Positions 55,879 through 64,000 of a DNA stretch of 64,000 bases are shown here, one piece after another (position 1 is the stretch's first letter; each line of letters starts with the position of its first letter). This DNA is from Vitrella brassicaformis (lineage: Eukaryota; Sar; Vitrellaceae). Where the stretch lies: positions 1-64,000 of the forward strand of contig CDMY01000474.1 in NCBI GenBank assembly GCA_001179505.1. Direction: 5' to 3'. The position numbers and the translations under genes are program-made. Under the pieces are notes generated by a model. The model made no database searches. It saw only the letters and a list, made by a program, of their open reading frames with translations, and was not told the origin of the DNA.

Positions 55879-56839
55879 TCATACGGGCGGTCGCGGCCTC
55901 GTGGCGCCCGGGTTTGGCTGTGGCTGGACGGCACTGTTGGGCGGCATGGAGGGCATGGCGCTGGGCGGTGCAGCCGGGAGGGGCATGCCATAGGGGGGCG
56001 GCTGTGCGAAGGGGAAGCCGCCAAGAGGCGAGTAAACCAGATGGGGCGGCATGATTGGGGGTGGGGGAGGGGGAGGGGGATCGCCTAAGCCCCGATGAAA
56101 CGCCCACACTTCCTCGATCTCGGCGGGGGTTAGTTCTCGTATGTCAGCTGAGACATTGAGCTGTGGGGATGGATGACCCGCCATCGACGCACCGGCTGCC
56201 GCACCGGACGAGCCATGGCCGCTGGGCGGCTGAGGGGCCTGCTGGTGCATCGTCAGCACTGGGCGAGCAACACCCTGCACGGCACAGGCAGACAGACAGG
56301 CAGACAGACAGAAAGACACACTTGTGTTTCCCTTTTCTTGACCCTGCCTGCCTTGTACCTGCTGCTGCTCAAATGGATGCGATGTGGCTACAGCTACTCC
56401 AGGACCACCAAACGGCTGCAGACAGAGCCACACACGAACACCACAGCAACATGACTGACAATAAATACCTTTGAGATCTGTGTATCTCTTGCTGTCGTAC
56501 CGGTGCTGGTGGTGCATTGGGTGGAGCTGCATGGCCATGTGCCGCATAAGGGGCGGCTGCCGACCCATCACCACCGCCACCCCCACCATGTGGAGGGGGA
56601 GGGGGATCGCCTAAGCCCCGATAAAACGCCAACACTTCCTGGATTTCCTCGTAGGTTGGTTCTCGTATGGCAGCTGAGCCGTTGAGCTGTGAGGGAGGAC
56701 CCGCCATTGACGCACCGGCTCCCGCACCAGAGGGAGGGGGATCGCCTAAGCCCCGGCAAAGCGCCGCCACTTCCTTGATTTCGGCGAGGGTCGGTTCTCT
56801 TTCAGCATCTGCCGGCCGCTTGCCGACGCACGCACCCAT
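55879..56839 (-). CDS. N-acylated Pro-rich protein with three repeated modules
   Basis: Three exons joined in phase (after APPAP at a GTACGA donor, and after EQQQ). The N-terminus MGACVGKR is a consensus N-myristoylation site with Cys4 available for palmitoylation. A module of about 45 residues occurs three times: EPTLAEIKEVAALCRGLGDP, EPTYEEIQEVLAFYRGLGDP and ELTPAEIEEVWAFHRGLGDP, each ending in Pro-rich sequence. The first two are followed by similar GASMAG-P-SQLN blocks. The tail is extremely Pro/Ala-rich (PPPYGMPLPAAPP). Each module is probably a short amphipathic helix with a Pro linker. I recognise no family. It shares a 145-base divergent promoter with another MGCC-type acylated protein. 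Confidence 0.75.
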
Positions 56840-56984
56840 AACTCTACTGCCAAAACGCGGCAGGTGGGTTCAGGGTTTGACAGAACCCTAAAACCCAGCG
56901 CGAAAATGGGTCACACCAAACACTGTTTGCGTCCGAGGTGTTCGTCGACGGCAAAGGAGCCAGGGAGGTGAAGCATCTAGGCAA
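56840..56984. promoter_or_regulatory. 145-base bidirectional promoter with telo-box-like sequence
   Basis: Separates two start codons of divergent genes that both encode N-terminal acylation motifs. It contains CAGGGTTTGACAGAACCCTA, then AAACCC (56871-56896), a telo-box-like inverted pair. Confidence 0.55.
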
Positions 56985-57387
56985 ATGGGCTGCTGCTATG
57001 GTTCAGCCAAGACAGTGGATGAAGTTTTCCCGCGGACAGACCTGCTGCGGAGCCCGGACGCTCACCGCGCTGACCGCCGGGCCACAGCCCGCCTGACCCT
57101 GCTCGCATCCTCTGGCGAAGGCAGGGCACGCACGCTGCACACACAGGACATCACGGGCAGCTACTTTAGCCAAGGTACAGAATCCCAAGGCAAGCAGGCA
57201 GATCAACATGTGTTCTGTTGTGTTGTGTTGTCCTATGTGCAGATTATCTGAATGAGTTGGTGGCTAAAGGGACGGCGTTGGATGACGGCAGGACGCCGCT
57301 GCTCGTGATGCAGCTCTTCCTGGAGGCTGCCAGGGTGAGAGCAGTCGAGTGCATCAACCAACCGCCCACAGACACACCCTCAACCCA

Positions 57388-57428
<41 letters not shown>

Positions 57429-58567
57429 GCTCGGCACGTCAGGAGGAGAGTTGGTGTTTTGGTGTGTATCCCCGGGGCGGGTCGAGGGGTCGCGACATGT
57501 GGGGGGCGGTGTATGTGTATGGCTCCTTCGACGAGTCCCAGCTGAGGCTGCCGCTGCACAGGCTGCAGAGCGAGGCGTCCGTCGAAGGTGAGTGAGGTGC
57601 GCAGACAGAACGAAAGCGGGCACATTGCCATTTTCGCGTTTGTGCTGATGTGGTGTGGTTGGTACAGTGCGTGCGCATAGCGGCGATTGGTGTGTGGCGG
57701 CCTATGTGGTGTCGCTGCACGAGTGGGAGAGCAAGGGGTCCTTCGAAATCATATACCCCAAACACGTACGCCACGAAGATATCGCCCCCTGTGTGCACGG
57801 CTGCAGGCCTGCATTCCCTCCCTCTGTGCAGCTGCGTGCCCAACCCGACGAGTCGGATCTCGGCTGGCAGCTTACGCGTAAGTCTACAGCCTCCTTCTCT
57901 CGTCCGTCGACAGCGTTGTTTTGCGCGTGTGTGATATTGCTTTTCGTCTCAGAGGTGACATTGCCGAGCGCTTACTCTGGGGAGGAGAAGAGCGTCACAG
58001 TCGTCACTCCAACCGAGCAGCCACCGTAAGACAACCGACCGATCCACATCGGTGTCACATCCATCCCTTCTCCCTCTTGTACCTCCCTCCAGAGACCCCG
58101 ATGCCCGCTCCTCATCTATCGGCCTGCCCACCGGTGCCCATCCCCTGCACCTCAACCCCCAGACCATCCACAGCCACCAGCAGCGGTCCAACATGTACAT
58201 GCAGAGCGACAACGACCACGCGGCCAGGCAGCACGACGCACTCATGGACGCACTCACCGGCGAGCGGCACTTCAGCGGCAACATCGTGTCCGACCTCACC
58301 TTTCCCCCATCCCGCAACCAGGCCATCCGCAACGATGGGGTCATGACGTTCGCCTCTGCCGCCGGGCGCAACGAATTCCGCAGCCTGGGCGAGCGGTCGC
58401 CTGCACGGCTGGTGCACCAGCCCCAGCCCATCCCTGTGGCAGCGTCACCACTTGAGGAGTGGCGGGCGACCAACGGAGGGCCGCCGCCTGTGGCGTGGGC
58501 GCTGGGATGGCCGCAGCCAGACTGGAGGAGGCGATCAAGCACCGGGGAGAGAGAGGCGCTGCTGTGA
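56985..58567 (+). CDS. N-acylated protein (MGCC), unrecognised
   Basis: About six exons, about 360 residues. The N-terminus MGCCYGSAKTVDEVFPRTDL has Gly2 for myristoylation and Cys3/Cys4 for palmitoylation, as in proteins held at the inner membrane complex or plasma membrane of alveolates. Next comes a mixed alpha/beta region (DYLNELVAKGTALDDGRTPL; LLVMQLFLEAAR; WCFGVYPRGGSRGRDMWGAV; YVYGSFDESQLRLPLHRLQ; GDWCVAAYVVSLHEWESKGS; FEIIYPKHVRHEDIAPC) and a polar C-terminus (SNMYMQSDNDHAARQHDALM ... GWPQPDWRRRSSTGEREALL). The central region could be a beta-sandwich, but I recognise no family. The divergent partner is the acylated Pro-rich gene. Confidence 0.7.
57391..57425. repeat. (TC)n microsatellite in an intron
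   Basis: About 17 TC units directly precede an acceptor region of the MGCC gene, in place of the more common (TG)n. Confidence 0.9.
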
Positions 58568-59327
58568 TTGATTATGGATCGATTTGAGAGAGGGACATTG
58601 AGCCAGAGCGGGAGAGAGAGTGCGTGCATACCACCTGTGTGTGTGTTTGGCGGCCACCAGTGGATGGGCACAAACACACTGTATGGGAGGGAATTATGGC
58701 GAGTTCCACACTGAGGTTGTTGGGATGATGTGGTTGTTGTGATGATGTGTGTACGTATTTGTGACGGACTGACATTGTTTGTGTGTGTCAGTGATGTGGT
58801 GCATTGTGTTGTATGTGCGTGCCGCCGCGTTTTGTACAGGGTTTTGCTGACTAGCACCTACCTAGACAGAGAGATGAACCTGTAATTTGTGAAGACTGAA
58901 GACTGATGGATGGAGGAGGGATCGGCTAGAGAGCCTAGTTTTTCGACAGACACCACCCTTGGCTCTCTGCCTGCTCATTCATGTGTTTTTGGTGTTAAGA
59001 CACGATGCGATGGAATCACATTGACTGACGTCACCATCACGCCACGCCCATAGATATATATGTACACACGTCTGTGGAGAAGAACAGCACGCTACACGCT
59101 ACACATACCATTCCTGTGTTGTCGTGTCGTCTTGCTGAAGGAAGGACACCACTGGTCTGTTTCCCGCCCCCGGCTGGCAACGAGTGACGGTCTCTCTTCC
59201 TGGCAGAGCGACCATCAGCTGTTCCCACCCCGAGCTGGAAACAGCCAGTGGTACCATACGTACGATGATCTGTCCGATCACACATCCGCAGCACAGCAGC
59301 CACTCAACTCACCCCTCCGTCCCTCTC
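58568..59327. other. Intergenic, no gene seen
   Basis: TG-rich DNA between convergent genes. A few short frames, none supported by splice sites or motifs. Confidence 0.55.
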
Positions 59328-61138
59328 TCAGACGCTGGCATATCCATATCTGGTTGGGAAGGCCACATCGGGCGGCTGCATGCCCGCCCGACGCATCACA
59401 CTGCGCACGGTTGCAGCTAGGGTGTTGAGGACGGTGCCGACGATCTTGACCAGGAAGGACAGGAAGTCCTGCATCAGAGCCGGCACCTCTCGCCAAAACC
59501 TGCAGACACCAACATGACATCACACCGATGAGAAGGACGGATGGATGTGTCTGGAGGGTCTTCTGAGGGTGTGCCGCTTACTTGATGTGCGGCACCGCAT
59601 CCAGGCCTGAAGACAGCCAGACATAGGAAGGAAGACGGCAATGAACGAAACGCAGTGTGTGGTGATCTGTTTGTCGTCCGTTCCCCCACCTACCTTGCAT
59701 CTCATATAGCGAGACATTGATGTAAGTCCCGAATCCGATGTATAGGGCAAAGAGACATATCGCGCTGCACAAAGGAGGGAGAGGAGGACACACAACGTGA
59801 GATGACAACCGCCGCTGCATGTTCGTCTTGTCTGTCGGCTGCCTCACAAGAATACGAGGTGGCTGATAGACGACAGAATGCCCCCATGATGATGATGCCG
59901 GTGCATGTGCATGCCGTGCTGGTCATGGGTGGCGTCGCGCAGCTGCCGGTGCTGCTGCTGCTGGTCTCCCGTCTGCGGTGCGACAGGCAGCCCGACTGAC
60001 GGCTGCGACAGGCTCACCATCCCTGCAGGGCCATTCGGGGCTCCCTGCACACCTGGCGTCATCCGAATAAAGCAGCCTGGAATCGACAGATGGAGGGAGA
60101 GAGAGACCAGCAGTGGGTGTGTTAGGTGCGTGTTGGTGGCTTGGCTACCGTGTTGGGACTTGATTTTCAGCTCGTACATGCAGAATGACAGCTCCTCACA
60201 AGTGTGGAAAAGCGGCGTCGACGCGTTGGGGTCGCACTCGATGTGCACTGCCACCTGAACACACAACACACGTACAGCCGTACACACACGTCACGCGTGT
60301 CAGCGTCGCCTTGTGTTGCGTTTTCGGGCGCACGCACTTTTCTGGGCCCGCCGGTGGTCTCGCAGGTCTCGCCGCTGCTGTATTCCATACGAATGCCCTT
60401 GAGCGGATCATACGGATCTGATACACACAGATGCACGGAGAGGGAGAGAGATCTGGTGTGCGGGGCAGGTGCTGTGGTATTTGAACCCCGCACCCACCGA
60501 TGAGCTGTGTGGTGCCTGCGTCTTCGGTCTTGACGAGTACGGCCTGGCATGTCTGCTGCACAATGCCCACCGCACCCATCGCCTCCGTCAGCGGATTGAT
60601 CAGGAACTGGTTCACCGTCCCATCCTGCAGACAGACGACACACACGTGCGGCGAGCAGTGACATCAACCATCGGTGCTTTCTCCCCCTCTCTTCGCTGAC
60701 CGACCTTTCCATTGCATTTCTGGTGGACGGGTCTGCACATGTTCATCACGTAGCGATAGCTCTGGCGCTCACACGAAAAGTCCGGTGTGCTCGACGGCGC
60801 CAACAAAGACAGATCCCACCTGCAGACATCACATCCACACACAGACGCAGAACCTTGATTGGAGAGGACACGCCCAACTCTGCCATCCTTGCGTACATGT
60901 AAGTGTTGCCATCCTGTCCCACGATGTCGACGGCATGCAACTTCGCACAGTGGTCGTGTTGGTTGTGATAGCTGCTGTGATGTTGCCACCCGTGGTGGAG
61001 CGGATAGGACAGCTGACTCGCTGCCATCGCCATGCCCTCGCCAGCAGCGACATCCACAAGCGTCAAGAAAGCCAGGCTCCGCCACCACACGATGAATAGA
61101 AGCGCACGAGGGCGCGGCGCACCCGCCGCTACCAACAT
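59328..61138 (-). CDS. MRH-domain type I membrane protein (Atg27 / M6P-receptor-like)
   Basis: Nine or so exons. The start MLVAAGAPRPRALLFIVWWR, then SLAFLTLVDVAAGEG, is a signal peptide. The lumenal part has the cysteine pattern of a mannose-6-phosphate-receptor homology domain: FSCERQSYRYVMNMCRPVHQ, KC, DGTVNQFLINPLTEAMGAVG, IRMEYSSGETCETTGGPRK, VAVHIECDPNAS, CEELSFCMYELKIKSQHGC. A His-rich stretch follows (MHMHRHHHHGG), then a membrane helix (AICLFALYIGFGTYINVSLY), a cytosolic region (FWREVPALMQDFLSFLVKIV) and a tail ending GYASV. Such proteins are Golgi/endosome cargo receptors or Atg27. The terminal YASV fits the YxxPhi sorting signal and resembles the YSAV end of yeast Atg27. Confidence 0.75.
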
Positions 61139-61259
61139 CTCTAGCGCTGCTGGATGAAACCGCGAAGATCAGCGCAATGGCATGCTGCGGAAGCGATGAA
61201 CCGAGGTGGATCTTACGACGGCAACGCGATGGAGAGAGCAGGTGGCAAGTCAGCAGGGC

Positions 61260-61263
61260 AAAA
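61260..61263 (-). terminator. Pol III T4 terminator of tRNA-Phe
   Basis: TTTT on the minus strand, 13 bases after the tRNA 3' end. Confidence 0.6.
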
Positions 61264-61276
61264 TGTCGCCACAAGT

Positions 61277-61348
61277 GTCGCCTCCGTGGATCGAACACGG
61301 GACCTTCAGATCTTCAGTCTGACGCGCTCCCAACTACGCCAAAGCGAC
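61277..61348 (-). tRNA. tRNA-Phe (GAA)
   Basis: The minus strand folds as a complete 72-base tRNA. The acceptor stem is GTCGCTT paired with AGGCGAC (one GT pair). The A-box region is TGGCGTAGTTGGGAG. The anticodon stem TCAGA/TCTGA closes loop CTGAAGA with anticodon GAA (plus-strand 61313-61315). The T arm is CCGTG-TTCGATC-CACGG. There is no intron and no encoded CCA. A run of four T on the minus strand (61260-61263) lies just downstream, as for a Pol III terminator. Confidence 0.96.
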
Positions 61349-61526
61349 ATCTGCTCTTCCCTAGACCTCACTTTATATGTGCATGATGCGGAAAAGTAGC
61401 CCTTTCGCCGATGCGAACCGACGAAGATCCACCCACTCATGAGGCGTCGCGCAACGCAGCCCAGCTGAACGGCAACGCAGCAGAGAGCTCAGCCCGGCAC
61501 ACCGCGCTTCGCGAGACCTGGCCATC

Positions 61527-61758
61527 ATGAGCGCAGCGATGACTGCACAGGTGAGGGCTGAAGTGCACACGAAGATCTGCACAGCGCCCATTGTGCACTC
61601 TGTGTCTGTTGCAGACGGCACCGGTGCCAGGCCCCGCCTGCTGTTTGGCGTATCGTGGAGGTGAGGAACCGGCACAGACACGTATCTTCAGTCGATGGTC
61701 CATGTTTGTTGGTGTCTTTGGCTGGTGGCGGATGGTGCGCCAGTCAGCTGTCGAGTGA
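61527..61758 (+). CDS. Possible small protein, two exons
   Basis: MSAAMTAQ splices in phase to TAPVPGPACCLAYRGGEEPA, then QTRIFSRWSMFVGVFGWWRM and VRQSAVE, TGA: about 56 residues with GT...AG ends and one hydrophobic stretch. There is no recognised family. It could be chance, but the in-phase join supports it. Confidence 0.35.
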
Positions 61759-62530
61759 ATTGGCGCACCTTGTGCGTCCGGGGACGGCCATGACGCTGAT
61801 GCCAGAGATGATGTGCATTGCGTGTTTGCTCGGGAGAGAGGGGGAGAGAGATGTGTGACACACTGATCTATACATGTATGTGCTGTTGATTGATATCACA
61901 CTTGGTATCCGACCTTCACTTCGTGCGGACCTTTGACGTATGCCACTGAGTCCACTCGTGTATATGGCGACATATCGCAGACGTCTGTGCCTCACGTGCG
62001 TGGCGCAAGGGGGAGCTATGGATGGCCTACATGGAAGCACGTGTACGACCATCCATAGCTCCCTGTGTCCACACGGCCGTGAGGCACTGACTGTCCATGC
62101 ATACATGTACAAAACACCTGCTGATCCCCGGACTCTCTGCCTTCCTGCCTGGTTTGCGTCGTCTTCCTTCCAGTAGAAGAGCGTGCCGTGCATCATATAA
62201 GGATGCTTTGCACCGTCCTCCCTCCCTCCCTGCCTGCCTGCCTGCCTGCCTGCCATACGCACAAACGCATTCACGCACGTGTAGCTGGGATGTGTCAGCC
62301 ATACACACACAAGTGCCATGACAGAGAGAAAAGACAAGGACGTTCGTTTTCTGACACTTCACTGCGTGGCCCATGCATGACACAAGAGAGAAAACCGCTG
62401 CTGTACAATACAAAGAACAAAGTATGCACCATTCATGCACTGAGCAGTCCGACATGCACCTCCCTCTCCACCCCCCGGCCCTCCCCCTCTCACATAGTCT
62501 TCTTGACCGCCCGCAATCATTCTCCTATCC
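61759..62530. other. Intergenic with a perfect hairpin
   Basis: Contains a 15-base perfect inverted repeat (62011-62025 with 62049-62063) and CCTC/CCTG tetranucleotide runs at about 62217-62255. No gene is supported. Confidence 0.6.
62011..62063. other. Perfect 15-bp stem hairpin
   Basis: GGGAGCTATGGATGG at 62011-62025 and its exact complement CCATCCATAGCTCCC at 62049-62063 enclose a 23-base loop. This is longer than expected by chance in 64 kb. It could be a small RNA hairpin, a transcription end or a miniature element; no flanking target duplication is obvious. Confidence 0.7.
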
Positions 62531-62653
62531 TCACCTCCCGCGCCGCTGCCTGCGGACGACCCTCTTGAGGTATCTCATGAGCAGGCGGATGGGCAGTGTG
62601 GTCGCACGGACGAGGCCCTCTCGCTCGTCGCTCCCATATGCATGTCTGCCCAT
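62531..62653 (-). CDS. Possible short basic protein or C-terminal exon
   Basis: An open frame MGRHAYGSDEREGLVRATTL to RYLKRVVRRQRRGR, TGA, 40 residues, strongly basic at the end. Upstream on the same strand (about 62690-62850) a separate frame reads FFRPLIWAVICVASLSALFC, a clear membrane segment. The two may belong to one spliced gene, but I found no in-phase junction. Confidence 0.25.
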   Translation of the reverse strand: MGRHAYGSDEREGLVRATTLPIRLLMRYLKRVVRRQRRGR

Positions 62654-63213
62654 TGGCAAGTGCTGTTCGCTCCTCGCTCGGGGCAGCTAATTACAGAACA
62701 GACTGGTCGGCTGTTGGAGAAGGTATGCTCGGCTGACAAACCGCGACAGACACCACACAGAAGAGAGCGCTCAGAGAAGCAACGCAGATGACGGCCCAGA
62801 TGAGCGGCCGAAAAAACGAGCTGGCCGCGCCGGAGCCGGTCTTCACGTACCGTCACGCCATTGTCTTGACGACGATTCCAGTCCGCAGGAAGACAAGAGG
62901 GGAAGGCGATAACAAGGGGGAAAGTGCATGCAGGTCGAGACTGTGTACGCGCACTCTAGGGTTTCGTAGCGATCTCTCAAACGGGCTGCGTACGGGACAC
63001 ATTTTCCAGCTGCATCCGGCTGTGTTTGTCTTCGCCACACATCGCAGGAGGCCAGCGGGTCCCCCTTGCATGAGTCCTTGACCCTCCCCTCCCCCATCGC
63101 ACCTCGGCAAGGACATCGCATTTGCTTCCCTCTTCCTCTCCCTCCGTTTTTCTGAAGCGTCGTTCGGCCCAAGCAGGTCTCCTCCCATCAGCAGCTGCCC
63201 TCACATCGCACCC

Positions 63214-64000
63214 ATGGCCAGCAGACTGCTCTTCGTGCTCGCCTGTCTCGCTCTCCGGGCGTCGTGTCAGCCAGCCAACATCACCGTGACCATCGCGTAC
63301 GGAGGCGATTTCGAGGGCTTCTGGTCCTTCCCTCTGCTTGCGTGGACGGCCAAGCTTGCGTGGGAGCGCGAAAGCCCTCTCATCCCCGCCCCTCCGGCAG
63401 CACGGGCCGGTCTGGCTGTCGACTTGGTGTTGGAGGATCTGAGGGGCGAGAGCAAGACGGCCGTCGACTTCGCCACGAGACACTTTGTGGGGTCGCGCTT
63501 CGATGAGGACATGCCCAAAGGTGAGTGCGGGGGAGGGGGGAGATAGTGTCGTGCATGCATGTACGTGATGGCCTCTGTGTGTTGCGTGTGGTTGTCAGTG
63601 TCTGCGGTTGTTTGCTGCCACCGTTCGTCCAACACCGTAGCTGTTGCGTCCCTGGGCACCCTCATGCAGGGTGTGCAGATCACCGACCTGTCCACGGCCA
63701 TCGACCGCTCCAACCCACTCCCATACTACAGCAACTTCCCCACACTCACCAACACCACTGCCACATTCCCGTACCTGTTCAGGTGCGTGTGCACATCGGA
63801 GAAAGCAAAGCTTGTCTCTTGACTGCTGCATGCACGTGTCGTGTGCCTATGTGTTGGTGTTGCAGGACCGTTCCCGGCACACAGAGCACAGGAGAGCGAT
63901 GCCGACTCCTGCGCGGGTACACAACACCTCCCCCCACACCCACGCCCACACAGCCACACACAGAGGAACGTTCACTCCCAGTCCCAGCTCATTCTCTCTC
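63214..64000 (+). CDS. Signal peptide plus receptor-type ligand-binding region, cut by right edge
   Basis: ATG at 63214 gives a signal peptide (MASRLLFVLACLALRASC) and then PANITVTIAYGGDFEGFWSF, LAWTAKLAWERES, LAVDLVLEDLRGESKTAVDF. The second exon (from about 63600) gives SAVVCCHRSSNTVAVASLGT, LMQGVQITDLSTAID, FPTLTNTTATFPYLF. The third gives RTVPGTQSTGERCRLLRG. The order 'ga..lAve.in...', 'v.avig..sS..t.ava..a....v..is......ls....fpyffRt.p' is that of the periplasmic-binding-like ANF receptor region of guanylyl-cyclase and class C receptors. The output domain lies beyond the window. TCTAGGGTTTC, a telo-box-like element, lies about 255 bases upstream. Confidence 0.6.

Overview
The window is nuclear DNA of a gene-dense, intron-rich, GC-rich eukaryote. 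Most genes have many short introns (roughly 60-110 bases) with GT...AG ends, and very often a (TG)n run just before the acceptor AG. Several proteins carry a bipartite leader (hydrophobic signal peptide, then a basic or proline-rich stretch with a Phe near the predicted cleavage point), as expected for a red-derived complex plastid. With the photosynthetic proteins (cytochrome c6A-like, CF0 subunit b), the kinesin and myristoylated proteins, this suggests a photosynthetic alveolate. A chromerid such as Vitrella is my best guess; that is an inference, not a database match.

Layout. 1-574: broken end of a dispersed gene family (copy A, minus). 1149-3258: F-box-like gene. 3886-4559: secreted Tyr/Pro-rich protein. 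4920-6250: DUF1995-like plastid protein, divergent from a prolyl oligopeptidase/oligopeptidase B of about 24 exons (6491-10842). 11981-13653: secreted TraB/GumN-like protein. 14031-20988: kinesin-3-like motor with FHA domain. 21245-21934: cytochrome c6A-like. 22110-23308: PfkB sugar kinase. 23712-25822: LRR/coiled-coil protein. 26050-27443: F-box protein. 28021-30096: family copy B plus a kinase-like fragment. 31211-37100: small protein, creatininase-like enzyme, S-type bilin-lyase/lipocalin-like protein, small Cys-containing protein. 37495-40073 and 40261-41247: divergent RRM/Mut7-C fusion and ATP synthase CF0 b. 41715-47927: histidine phosphatase, ABHD11-like hydrolase, PAQR/HlyIII membrane protein, small membrane protein. 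48275-49704: decayed otubain-like gene. 49914-52460: family copy C with its kinase-like domain. 54020-54742: TMEM208/SND2. 55879-58567: divergent pair of N-acylated proteins. 59328-61138: MRH-domain receptor. 61277-61348: tRNA-Phe. 63214 to the right edge: signal peptide plus receptor-like ligand-binding region, cut by the window.

Functional themes: plastid biogenesis and bioenergetics (DUF1995, c6A, CF0 b, RRM/Mut7-C, possibly the creatininase-like enzyme and lyase-like protein) and membrane or secretory proteins (MRH receptor, TMEM208, PAQR, TraB-like, oligopeptidase). The most unusual elements are the three differently broken copies of an unrecognised family linked to an atypical kinase, the RRM/Mut7-C fusion, the acylated divergent pair, a c6A-type cytochrome outside green plants, and an 8-base promoter motif shared by at least eight gene starts. 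Exon boundaries were read by eye and are approximate unless stated.
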